DNA from: Balneolales bacterium | GTDB taxonomy: Bacteria > Bacteroidota > Rhodothermia > Balneolales > Natronogracilivirgulaceae | DNA: 10,365 nucleotides | Reading direction: 5' to 3' | NCBI GenBank assembly: GCA_007131625.1 | Contig: SLQC01000308.1 | Location: 1 to 10,365 of the forward strand | Shown: positions 1 to 6,616 of the stretch, piece by piece | Layout: the number at the start of each line of letters is the position of its first letter | Position numbering within the stretch: position 1 is the first letter of the stretch | The notes under the pieces: model-generated | Seen by the model: only the letters and a program-made list of their open reading frames with translations | The model's database searches: none | What the model was told of the DNA's origin: nothing | Program-made: the position numbers and the translations under genes

Positions 1-53
1 GCTCGCCACTGCTCGATCAACGAAAACATCTTCTCTTGTTTTTCACTAAACAT
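1..53 (-). CDS. N-terminus of a probable IS66-family accessory protein TnpA (partial)
   Basis: On the minus strand an ATG at 53-51 opens a frame that stays open to the window edge and reads MFSEKQEKMFSLIEQWR. The pattern K-E-x-M-F-S-L-I-E-x-W is typical of the start of small IS66-family TnpA accessory proteins, which carry a helix-turn-helix and act with TnpB and the large transposase TnpC. Only 17 codons are visible, so the call rests on this short signature and on the truncated gene beside it. No clear Shine-Dalgarno sequence precedes the ATG. It could be another short helical protein. Confidence 0.42.
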   Translation of the reverse strand, partial: MFSEKQEKMFSLIEQWR

Positions 54-121
54 GGTTTTTTAAACCACAAGCTACGCCGGATTCAGGCTTTCAAAAAAGA
101 TGTAGTTGCTCGGATGCATAC
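1..121 (-). mobile_element. Probable left end of an IS66-type insertion sequence (partial)
   Basis: The minus strand carries the start of a transposase-accessory-like gene at 53 running off the edge. The amidohydrolase gene next to it loses its family sequence at about 121. On the minus strand the sequence from 121 begins GTATGCATCCGAGC, about 68 nt before the tnpA-like ATG. IS66 elements usually have ends beginning GTA and a short leader before tnpA, so 121 is the most likely boundary. The right end, the inverted repeat partner and any 8-bp target duplication lie outside the window, so the boundary is inference. Confidence 0.35.
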
Positions 122-510
122 ATTTCTTCCACCGAGCCCAGCTGTTCATATGGCTGTCCTGCCCGGAGATCTCTCCGTACGGCTCTCAGTGCCTGTACGT
201 GGGACTCGATCAGACCCGGAATTACGGTTTTTCCGCCGGCATCAATGACCCGCGTGTCCGCACCGATATAAGGCTGGACTTCTTCGTTACCGTCCACAAC
301 TACAAATCTCCCGTCGTGAACCGCGACGGCCTCCACCCTGGAAAAATTCTCATCCACGGTCAGTATTTGTCCGTTGAGAATAACCAGATCTGCCGGTGTA
401 TCGACGATCGCAGGGGCATCGGTGATCGCCGGCGAATCGGTAGTATCCGGTGTACAAGTCGGGAAAAATGCAACGGTCATAAAGTAAAGAAGCAGATATC
501 TCAGACGCAT
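91..510 (-). pseudogene. Truncated amidohydrolase (YtcJ-like) lipoprotein, 5' fragment
   Basis: The 139-codon product starts with a lipoprotein signal (hydrophobic residues 5-16, lipobox FPTC with Cys19), then a Pro/Asp/Thr-rich linker. The entry sequence of metal-dependent amidohydrolases of the YtcJ type follows: ADLVILNGQILTVD at 40-53, DGRF at 66-69 and GGKTVIPGLIESHV at 92-105. Family members are usually above 500 residues, so most of the metal-binding barrel is missing. Similarity to the family stops near residue 130 (SVEEM), and the last codons to the TGA at 91 look foreign, consistent with an insertion near 121. The family motif HxH that binds the first metal is H104-V-Q106 here, so the second His is already Gln. 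Both defects argue against an active enzyme. The start has only a weak ribosome site. Confidence 0.7.
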
Positions 511-889
511 AAGAAAAATCTAACCCCACAAGTTTGGCATTGCACGATAATAGCCGTCACGGACATTTCAATTCGTGATTTTCGTTTCATTAACGCGTTT
601 CATTGAGCATGTGTCCTTATGTAACAGGTATTGTAAACAATTAAAATAATGAGAAAGATAACGGTAGAACAGGATAGATAAATGGCAGGGTACAGATTTG
701 ATTTTTCCTGATTACTGCAAGGCAGCTAATTCTGAAATTCAGGCAATAAATTAGGGAGAAATTTTAGTGATTCTGGCATAGAATAATTCGAAATCCGGCA
801 AATAATGTCGATTTTGGCGCCTTTTTTGCTGGAAAAGCATTATACTGTTCAATACAACTGTTCTTTACACCCGATGCATTTCCCTCAAT
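511..889. other. Intergenic region without recognised genes
   Basis: This stretch separates the divergent amidohydrolase fragment and the first GLUG gene, so it should hold promoters for both. It is moderately AT-rich. I see no RNA gene, no long repeat and no convincing terminator. A small palindrome, ATTGT-AA-ACAAT, lies at 630-641. A possible -10-like TATACT sits at 841-846, about 60 nt before the GLUG start, but no well-spaced -35 or Bacteroidetes -33 box accompanies it. Confidence 0.5.
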
Positions 890-891
890 TT

Positions 892-904
892 GAAGGTGTC
901 CGCC
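892..904 (+). promoter_or_regulatory. Ribosome binding site of the first GLUG gene
   Basis: GAAGG at 892-896 lies 8 nt before the ATG at 905. This supports that ATG over the in-frame TTG at 890, which overlaps the site and would put five extra residues before the signal peptide. Confidence 0.6.
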
Positions 905-3900
905 ATGAAATTTTTGTTTCCGACTATTCTGTTCCTGTCTCTGATTTATTCCGATGCTGAAGCTCAATTCGCTGGTGGCTCGGGAACTGAGGAGAATCCC
1001 TGGCAGGTGGAGACACTGGAACAGCTGCAGCTCATTGCCGATACCCTGTACCTGGACCAGCATTTCATCCAAATAGCGGATATTGATGCCGGTGAAGAAG
1101 AAAACGGCACAAACTTCAACCCCATCGGGGAATCTGAATCTCCGTTTACCGGAACCTATGACGGGAACGGGTTTATCATTTCCGGATTGACGATCAACCT
1201 GAGCGGTGCAAATGGTGCCGGACTATTTGGATATGCCGAAAATGCCCGGATCAAAAATACGGGACTAGTCCTTACCACCGTTTCGGGTAACCGATTTGTT
1301 GGCGGACTGGCCGGATGGTTTCGTGGCGGGTGGATAAGCAACTCCTTTTGTAAATGCACGATTTCGGCAGATGGCCGTGCCGGTGGGTTGGTCGGGTACA
1401 ATTGGAGTGGAGAAATCAGCGATTCCTATGTTGCAGGTGATATTTCGGGAAATTTTCGAATCGGTGGATTGGTAGGGGTAAATGTGGATAACGGATCCGT
1501 TTCTACTTCCTATGCCGGCGGCAAGGTAACGGGAAATGATCACATCGGAGGGCTTGTCGGGCAGAATGATGCTTCCGTGATTAACAGCTATTGGGACATG
1601 GAAGCAACCGGTCAAAATGATGGAATTGGATTTGGAGATACAAATGGCGCAACCGGACGTACCACCTCCGAAATGACGGGCGCCTCTGCCTATGATTACA
1701 TGCCTGAATTTGATTTCCGGAGGGTATGGCTACTGACCGAAGGGTATCCGGCACTGAATTGGGAAGATGTGCAAGCGATTGAGCCCCCGGAGCTGGAAGC
1801 TCCACCCATGGTCGAACTGATATCTCCTGAGGATGAGGCTATCATCAATCATCCAAAACCTGATTTCTACTGGAATGAGGCCAGAGACGCCTTTTCGTAT
1901 CAGATCCAGATTGCCACGGACGAAGATTTTGATTCGCTGCTCGTTGACAATCAGGAATTGGAGGAGACTTTTTATCCGGCAGAAGACTCCCTGCCATCCA
2001 ACACACCCTGGTTCTGGCGAGTCCGGGGAATAAATCCTGCTGGCAAAGGGGAATGGAGCGAGACAAGGTCATTTACTATTCTTGACACTCCGTTCGCCGG
2101 CGGATCGGGAACAGAATCCGATCCCTGGCATATTTCCTCCGTGGAACAACTGCAAGACATCAACGAATATCCCGAAAGCCACTTTCTTCAGGTCCGGGAT
2201 ATCCATGCCGGTCATACCGAATTCTGGAATGACGGCAAAGGGTTTAAACAGATAGGATGGAGAGAAAGCGGGGACCATTTTCATATTTTTTCCGGCACCT
2301 TTGACGGTGGCGGATTTGAAATCTCAGGATTGGTGATAAATCGTGCCGAAAGCTATTTGGGTCTTTTTGGATATACGGAAGAAGCTCGAATCAAAAATAT
2401 AAGCCTTGTAGAAGCTTCCATTTCTGGGGCAAGCCAGACGGGTGGTTTGGTCGGATGGATGAGGAACGGGACCATAAAAAATTCCCATTTTTCCGGGGAA
2501 GTGACGGGCGGCAGCAACACAGGCGGTCTTGTCGGCAGGATCTCAATTACCCAAATAGAGCATTCCTCTGCCACAGGTTATGTCCTGGGCGGTATGAGTG
2601 TTGGTGGATTAATCGGCAGAAACAGCGGTAGTGATATTACGGACTCTTACGCCAGGGTAGAAGTGAGCCAACGATGGAGTTTAGGTCATGCCGGTGGATT
2701 GATAGGTTTAAGTTCAGGAAATATCGAAAACTCCTATGCCGTGGGCAATGTTACCAGTTCCAATTCATATATTGGAGGTTTGATTGGGAGCCACAGAGGG
2801 CTTATAAAAAACTCCTTTTCTGAAGGTAACGTATCCGGTGAAGACCGGATCGGCGGATTGATCGGAGAAAATCGTGGGGAAGTGCGAAATGCCCATGCCA
2901 CAGGAAATGTATCGGGTAGAGATTTGATTGGTGGACTGATCGGCAAAAACTTCAGCGATGTCCATGATTCTTATGCCGCAGGGGAAGTTGCGGGCAAACG
3001 TGAAACGGGAGGATTGACCGGATTAAATACAGGCAATATTACCCGTTCACATGCTGCCGTGGACGTGACCGGTTACGTTTTTACGGGAGGCCTGGTTGGC
3101 CGAAACCAACGCAATATAACCAGTTCCTATGCCGGCGGTGACGTATCGGGTAATGGCTATGTTGGTGGTCTGACCGGGTCCAATGCCGGTATAAGCATTG
3201 TGCAAGGCTCCTATTCCCTTGGCAGCGTTGAGGGCGAACAACGGGTCGGAGGTCTTGCCGGCGCCAACCTGAATGACGCTCAAATTCATCATTCTTTTTC
3301 CGCAGGTAACGTATCCGGCGATGAAGAAACCGGCGGTTTTCTCGGATTCAATGATGCCAATTTGGAAAACAGTTATTGGAATACGGAATCCAGTGAGCTG
3401 GAACAAGGGATCGGAAGTGGTGCGTCAACCGGTGCGACCGGCTTGACCACGGATCAAATGACCGGTGAATCGGCTTTCAATCATATGACTGATTTTGATT
3501 TTTACAACTTCTGGCTCCTGACGGAAAGTTATCCTGCTTTATTTTGGGAAGAGGTGACGGCTGTCCCGCCTCCGCCGATAACCGTTGCTCTTTCCAGTCC
3601 AGCCAATGAACAGACAGGGCTGCCGGTCCGGGACACTCTCCGCTGGCAGAAAAGTGACCGGATCGATGAATATCAGCTTCAGATTTCAACTTCTGAGGAT
3701 TTTTCAAATCTGATCGCCGACAGCACATTGTCAGATTCAAAGTTCGCATATGAGCTGGAGTATGAAACCACCTGGTACTGGAGGGTAAAAGCGCTTTATA
3801 TGACGGGTGAAGGCGACTGGAGTGATATTTGGAGTTTTGAAACCGTAGTGTCCACTTCAGCAGGACACGATGAGCTGCCGGTTACCTATAAACTCCATCA

Positions 3901-4144
3901 AAATTATCCGAATCCGTTCAACCCGGTAACGGTGATCCGATACGAATTGCCTGAAAACAACGAAGTGCTCATTGAAATTTATGATATTCTGGGCCGCCGT
4001 GTGGCGGTACTCGTCAACGATATGAAGAAGGCCGGAGTTCAGCGAACCGTCTGGGATGCCTCCAACGTCGCTAGTGGAACCTATCTGTACCGCCTGCAAG
4101 CCGGCGATTTTATACAAAGTCGATCCATGTTATTGGTGAAATGA
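905..4144 (+). CDS. Secreted GLUG-repeat surface protein with two fibronectin-III-like domains and a T9SS sorting domain
   Basis: The 1079-residue product starts with a signal peptide (about 1-21, ending DAEAQ). It then has two copies of one module. Module A is FAGGSGTEENPW at 22, a GLUG block with four GG(L)xG motifs at about 110-225, a conserved linker (SYWDMEATG...TTSEMTG...WLLTEGYPALNWE) and a fibronectin-III-like domain at about 299-394. Module B restarts with FAGGSGTESDPW at about 397, has twelve GG-x-x-G motifs at about 510-820, the same linker (SYWN...WLLTESYPALFWE) and a second FnIII-like domain at about 889-981. The C-terminus (about 988-1079, NYPNPFNP at 1000-1007, YDILGRRVAVL) is a type A T9SS signal, so export across the outer membrane and surface anchoring or release are expected. 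GLUG proteins are often adhesin-like; no binding partner can be read from the sequence. The gene looks intact and stands alone, with a paralogue at 9650. Confidence 0.93.
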   Translation: MKFLFPTILFLSLIYSDAEAQFAGGSGTEENPWQVETLEQLQLIADTLYLDQHFIQIADIDAGEEENGTNFNPIGESESPFTGTYDGNGFIISGLTINLSGANGAGLFGYAENARIKNTGLVLTTVSGNRFVGGLAGWFRGGWISNSFCKCTISADGRAGGLVGYNWSGEISDSYVAGDISGNFRIGGLVGVNVDNGSVSTSYAGGKVTGNDHIGGLVGQNDASVINSYWDMEATGQNDGIGFGDTNGATGRTTSEMTGASAYDYMPEFDFRRVWLLTEGYPALNWEDVQAIEPPELEAPPMVELISPEDEAIINHPKPDFYWNEARDAFSYQIQIATDEDFDSLLVDNQELEETFYPAEDSLPSNTPWFWRVRGINPAGKGEWSETRSFTILDTPFAGGSGTESDPWHISSVEQLQDINEYPESHFLQVRDIHAGHTEFWNDGKGFKQIGWRESGDHFHIFSGTFDGGGFEISGLVINRAESYLGLFGYTEEARIKNISLVEASISGASQTGGLVGWMRNGTIKNSHFSGEVTGGSNTGGLVGRISITQIEHSSATGYVLGGMSVGGLIGRNSGSDITDSYARVEVSQRWSLGHAGGLIGLSSGNIENSYAVGNVTSSNSYIGGLIGSHRGLIKNSFSEGNVSGEDRIGGLIGENRGEVRNAHATGNVSGRDLIGGLIGKNFSDVHDSYAAGEVAGKRETGGLTGLNTGNITRSHAAVDVTGYVFTGGLVGRNQRNITSSYAGGDVSGNGYVGGLTGSNAGISIVQGSYSLGSVEGEQRVGGLAGANLNDAQIHHSFSAGNVSGDEETGGFLGFNDANLENSYWNTESSELEQGIGSGASTGATGLTTDQMTGESAFNHMTDFDFYNFWLLTESYPALFWEEVTAVPPPPITVALSSPANEQTGLPVRDTLRWQKSDRIDEYQLQISTSEDFSNLIADSTLSDSKFAYELEYETTWYWRVKALYMTGEGDWSDIWSFETVVSTSAGHDELPVTYKLHQNYPNPFNPVTVIRYELPENNEVLIEIYDILGRRVAVLVNDMKKAGVQRTVWDASNVASGTYLYRLQAGDFIQSRSMLLVK

Positions 4145-4193
4145 GCGGGCTGCAAAGCTCTGTCCATCTTGTACTTTGAAATAATCCTCCTGA

Positions 4194-4490
4194 GAGCACG
4201 GAAATTACGGAGATACTGGAAATGCACCAATTGTAAATACCAGTCCAGGCCTGGAATAATCTGATGAGTCACGTGACTGGCAGGGCATTCCCGGCATTGA
4301 GCGAACGCTCGACGGGTGATTGTGGGCAACCTGGTACAGCGGAGGCACACGGGAACCGGAAAATTATGTATTGCTGGTGACCAGTGATGACGACGACAAA
4401 ACATGGTCCCTGCCACTGGTGGTTATCTATCCGGAAACAGCAAAGTTCGAAAAAAACAATACGTTGAGAGTGTTGAAAATAATCGGGTGA
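4194..4490 (+). pseudogene. Decayed sialidase/BNR-repeat enzyme fragment
   Basis: One reading frame gives GNAPIVNTSPGLE, stop, SDESRDWQGIPGIERTLDG, stop, LWATWYSGGTREPENYVL, then LVTSDDDDKTWSLPLVVIYP. These are signatures of the N-terminal part of sialidase-like BNR proteins: TSPGPEY, the region around GIPGIERT, GRLWATWYSGG, and the Asp-box SDDDxKTW. The two stops are TAA at 4257, where the family usually has Tyr, and TGA at 4317, where CGA (Arg) is expected, so each can come from a single base change. After about 4445 the family sequence is lost and the frame ends at 4488-4490. A TGA at 4191 closes the frame upstream, and no start codon or signal peptide is present. The remnant covers only about 85 codons of a normally several-hundred-residue protein. 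Confidence 0.72.
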
Positions 4491-4587
4491 AGAATGATTT
4501 ACAGTAAACAGGTTTGTTTTTTTTGACTTTTAAGGTTCTGAACCTAAAAACAATAAAAATTAACAGATATAAATTTTTATAAAATAG

Positions 4588-4616
4588 TTGACATTGAGCT
4601 ATCCTTCGTTAATTTG
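4588..4616 (+). promoter_or_regulatory. Candidate Bacteroidetes-type promoter of the operon
   Basis: TTGACA at 4588-4593 is followed 18 nt after its TTG by TTAATTTG at 4609-4616, which matches the Bacteroidetes -7 consensus TAnnTTTG at all but one fixed position. It also reads as a fair sigma-70 pair (TTGACA, 16 nt, TAATTT). It lies in the most AT-rich stretch, about 340 nt upstream of the first ORF with a strong ribosome site. It is a pattern match only. Confidence 0.42.
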
Positions 4617-4806
4617 CTATTAAAGAATGTTAATTTTTTGTTCCTGTTTGTTAATAATACAAATCGATGAAAACCGGGCCAGTCGCATACAAACGCTTGG
4701 CACTCCTTCCGGGGAGCAAAGGACAGATGAACGGTCCTCCTGTAGCCGCTCCGGCATATCAAAAACGCTCATCAGAAAGCACTCGCTATTCTTCAATCGC
4801 CGTCGG

Positions 4807-4853
4807 CCGGCAATATTCCGGTTCACCACAGCTATTGCCGGAGAATGTTCCGG
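4807..4853 (+). promoter_or_regulatory. Possible alternative hairpins in the operon leader
   Basis: CCGGCAATA at 4807-4815 pairs perfectly with TATTGCCGG at 4833-4841 (9 bp, 17-nt loop). The right arm overlaps CCGGA at 4838-4842, which can instead pair with TCCGG at 4849-4853 (5 bp, 6-nt loop). The two folds exclude each other, as in attenuators. No U-tract follows, so a terminator role is not supported. Confidence 0.25.
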
Positions 4854-4958
4854 GAATTCAGGGATAATCTGCCGCAAAGCGCACGGCCACTTATCCTCGC
4901 TCTCAGCACTATCGAAGTGAGGTTCTTGTTTATAGTGACCCAAACAAGGAGTACCATC

Positions 4959-5141
4959 ATGAAAAAATCTATTCACTCTGCTGACGGCCGGGAACTCCCG
5001 GCGCAACCACAAAAGACGCTTATCGTAGTGTACCATGGCATACGATCCAGGTCTGAGTGTAGAATAGCGTATACCGTTGCATTTACTGCCGGTTTCTATC
5101 GGTCATTTACGAGTGTAACCATTCATTTTCAGGACTTATGA
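4959..5141 (+). CDS. Hypothetical 60-residue protein or leader peptide, first ORF of the operon
   Basis: AAGGAG at 4946-4951 lies 7 nt before the ATG, one of the two best ribosome sites in the window. The stop overlaps the ATG of the lipoprotein gene (ATGA at 5138-5141), an arrangement typical of translational coupling. The product (MKKSIHSADGRELPAQ... to HFQDL) has no signal peptide and no family I recognise. A GC-only hairpin, GCCGGG-aact-CCCGGC, sits at 4987-5002, 28 nt into the ORF. The bases around the start (AAGGAG, 7 nt, ATGAAAAAATCTAT) resemble those of the protease gene at 6526 (AAGGAG, 7 nt, ATGAAAAATTCAAT). It may be a leader peptide or the remains of an older gene copy with the coding body lost. 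Confidence 0.35.
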   Translation: MKKSIHSADGRELPAQPQKTLIVVYHGIRSRSECRIAYTVAFTAGFYRSFTSVTIHFQDL

Positions 5142-5788
5142 AACTTTTAAAATGCTTCAATCTCCTTTTCATAACCGTTTTCATGCTTTTTGTGGCTCTG
5201 TTACATTTCTCTGCCTGCAACGTGGCAAATTCAGACGAGGAGAAATCCTACAACAGTTATTTCCCAATGGGTGAAAATTTATTTTGGGAATATGAGTTAA
5301 CCTATTCGGATAGTGATCCTGAGCGCCCGCAATTTCCTTATCCATCGCATTTTACCACACGGATCCTTGATATCGTCGAAGTCGACCAGAACGACTATTA
5401 CAGGATTGAAAATTATTTTGTACCCGGGATGGCCTGGACAGGGGGCCCCGCATTGTTTCGAAGAAATGAGGAAGAAGTATTCGTTTATTTTCAGGAAGAA
5501 GAGCATTTGTTTTATACGTTTGATGACCCTGATACGCTTTTATTGCACTGGCTGTATATTGGTGGAAGCAAGGAGAACCAATCAGATTATTGGAACCGGG
5601 TCTATTCTATAGATGAAGAGGAAGTTATTATTCAATGGAGTCTGGGGAAAAACATAGGAAGAAGTCACCTGGTGTGGGAGGAACACTTTAAAGAGGGAAT
5701 CGGAAGAACAAAAATTGTAATAAAGGGTCAGAGATTTGGAACAACCATATATGAGCTGACAAATACCAACATAACGGATGGAAAATAG
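5138..5788 (+). CDS. Hypothetical lipoprotein, tandem copy 1
   Basis: The 216-residue product begins with a lipoprotein signal: hydrophobic core at about 9-23 and lipobox FSAC with Cys27, so it should be lipid-anchored. The mature part resembles secreted Bacteroidetes proteins with a YFPxGxxxxWxY opening (YFPMGENLFWEYELTYSD), a YYRIENYF strand and a closing G-I/V-G motif (FKEGIGRTKIV). That resemblance is a pattern judgement and gives no known activity. It is a clear paralogue of the gene at 5910: shared stretches include LHFSACNVANSD, EEVIIQWS and GRSHLxWEEHFKxGxGRTK. It is coupled to the ORF before it by ATGA and followed after 2 nt by a protease remnant. The ribosome site is weak (AGGA 3 nt before ATG), fitting coupling to the upstream ORF. 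Confidence 0.85.
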   Translation: MKLLKCFNLLFITVFMLFVALLHFSACNVANSDEEKSYNSYFPMGENLFWEYELTYSDSDPERPQFPYPSHFTTRILDIVEVDQNDYYRIENYFVPGMAWTGGPALFRRNEEEVFVYFQEEEHLFYTFDDPDTLLLHWLYIGGSKENQSDYWNRVYSIDEEEVIIQWSLGKNIGRSHLVWEEHFKEGIGRTKIVIKGQRFGTTIYELTNTNITDGK

Positions 5789-5868
5789 CCATGAAAAACT
5801 CCAGGAAGAGCTTTTTTGCATTTGTTTTCATACTGGTCATTTCATCGACCAGTTTTGGAGATACAATG
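5194..5868 (+). repeat. Tandem direct repeat, copy 1 (offset 748 bp)
   Basis: This copy covers most of lipoprotein 1 and the signal-peptide part of the protease remnant. GGCTCTGTTACATTTCTCTG (5194), GAAGTTATTA (5621), the ATG at 5791 and TTTGGAGATACAAT (5854) all recur exactly 748 bp downstream. Confidence 0.85.
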
Positions 5869-5913
5869 ATTTTTATAGGAAAATCCATCTGCATAATAAA
5901 AATAAGACCATGA
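5791..5913 (+). pseudogene. Remnant of a duplicated metalloprotease gene: signal peptide only
   Basis: This 40-codon ORF reads MKNSRKSFFAFVFILVISST then SFGDTMIF and ends 17 residues after SFGDT. The intact protease begins MKNSIIPFMAFVMMLVIPTT then SFGDTIII, so the first 25 residues are homologous and both ATGs lie at the same place in the 748-bp repeat. Similarity stops right after GGAGATACAAT, and the remaining codons have no counterpart in the protease. The stop overlaps the next lipoprotein ATG (ATGA at 5910-5913). I read it as what remained of protease copy 1 after tandem duplication. It could still be translated, giving a short secreted peptide, because its frame and coupling are kept. 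Confidence 0.75.
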
Positions 5914-6542
5914 AGCTGTTTAATAAATATATTTTGTTGGCGGCTCTGTTACATTTCTCTGCATGCAACGTGGCAAATTCAGACGATGAGAAATCCTACA
6001 ACACCTATTTTCCATTGGGTGATCATTTATTTTGGGAATATGAGCTAACCTATTCGGATAGGGATCCTGAGCGCCCGGAATTCCCCTATTCGATGCAATT
6101 TACTACCCGTATAATCGACAAAGTAAAAGTCAATCAAAATTACTATTACAAAATTGAAAATTATTTTATAACCAGGACGCCATCTCCGGGGGACGTCGCG
6201 TTGATCCGGGAAAGTGAGGACAATATTCTGATCTTTTTCGAGGGCGAGGACCATTTGTTCTATTCTTTCGATGAAATTGAGGCACAATGGACCCTTCCGC
6301 TATATGAAAACGAAGCCAGGACTAAAATCTGGAATTATTGGAGCCAGATAACTTCTATAAATGATGAAGAAGTTATTATTCAATGGAGTATGTTTAAAGA
6401 CATTGGTAGAAGTCATTTGATATGGGAAGAACATTTTAAAAAAGGAACAGGAAGAACAAAAGTCGTTTTAAAAACTCAGGTATATGGTAAAGCCATATGG
6501 GAATTAACAAATACCAATGTAAATCAAGGAGGATCACCATGA
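5910..6542 (+). CDS. Hypothetical lipoprotein, tandem copy 2
   Basis: The 210-residue lipoprotein has hydrophobic residues at about 7-16 and lipobox FSAC with Cys19. It has the same architecture as copy 1 (YFPLGDHLFWEYELTYSD, YYKIENYF, FKKGTGRTKVV). Its signal peptide is eight residues shorter, which explains why the start is 772 rather than 748 bp after the copy 1 start. The middle (about 75-130) has diverged most, while GRSHLIWEEHF and the C-terminal ELTNTNV are kept. I choose ATG 5910 over the earlier in-frame ATG at 5778, which would put coding from the upstream gene end ahead of the lipoprotein signal. It is coupled to the protease by ATGA at 6539-6542, which suggests a shared role such as partner, chaperone or inhibitor; this is inference. 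Confidence 0.87.
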   Translation: MKLFNKYILLAALLHFSACNVANSDDEKSYNTYFPLGDHLFWEYELTYSDRDPERPEFPYSMQFTTRIIDKVKVNQNYYYKIENYFITRTPSPGDVALIRESEDNILIFFEGEDHLFYSFDEIEAQWTLPLYENEARTKIWNYWSQITSINDEEVIIQWSMFKDIGRSHLIWEEHFKKGTGRTKVVLKTQVYGKAIWELTNTNVNQGGSP

Positions 6543-6616
6543 AAAATTCAATAATACCATTTATGGCCTTTGTCATGATGCTTGTAATACCGACGACTTC
6601 ATTTGGAGATACAATC
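5942..6616 (+). repeat. Tandem direct repeat, copy 2 (offset 748 bp)
   Basis: Second copy of the segment at 5194-5868, running through lipoprotein 2 and the first 25 codons of the intact protease. Identity is highest at the 5' end and around the signal-peptide SFGDT codons. Confidence 0.85.
6526..6538 (+). promoter_or_regulatory. Strong ribosome binding site of the metalloprotease gene
   Basis: AAGGAGG at 6526-6532 lies 6 nt before the ATG at 6539, inside the end of lipoprotein gene 2. It fixes the protease start at 6539 rather than the in-frame ATG at 6497, because the signal peptide begins right at 6539. Confidence 0.8.

Larger units (their letters stand above)
4491..4958. other. AT-rich intergenic region and long leader upstream of the lipoprotein-protease operon
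   Basis: From 4491 to about 4660 the DNA is strongly AT-rich, with T8 and A-rich runs, and holds the promoter candidate. From about 4670 to 4958 the composition returns to roughly half GC. Three forward frames and one minus frame stay open for 60-140 codons there, but none gives a recognisable protein. It may be a further decayed gene or an untranslated leader of about 340 nt. Confidence 0.45.

Noticed and set aside
890..904. TTG start five codons upstream of the GLUG ATG
   Set aside because: The TTG runs into the GAAGG ribosome site itself, and the signal peptide starts well at the ATG.
1156..3749. Several minus-strand ORFs of 60-119 codons across the first GLUG gene
   Set aside because: They are periodic shadows of the GLUG repeats (recurring PTNPP or SPINPPI patterns) and not separate genes.
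4267..4278. Perfect 12-bp palindrome AGTCACGTGACT
   Set aside because: It falls inside the sialidase remnant, where the bases are explained by the codons for the ESRDW stretch, and there is no promoter next to it.
4627..4920. Overlapping plus-strand open frames of 66 and 97 codons in the leader
   Set aside because: They are Ser/Arg-rich and low in conserved features, have no ribosome sites and match no family I know. They are treated as untranslated or decayed DNA.
4620..5036. 138-codon minus-strand open frame upstream of the operon
   Set aside because: It has no recognisable motif, no ribosome site and a composition like random translation. It conflicts with the ORF at 4959, which has a strong ribosome site.
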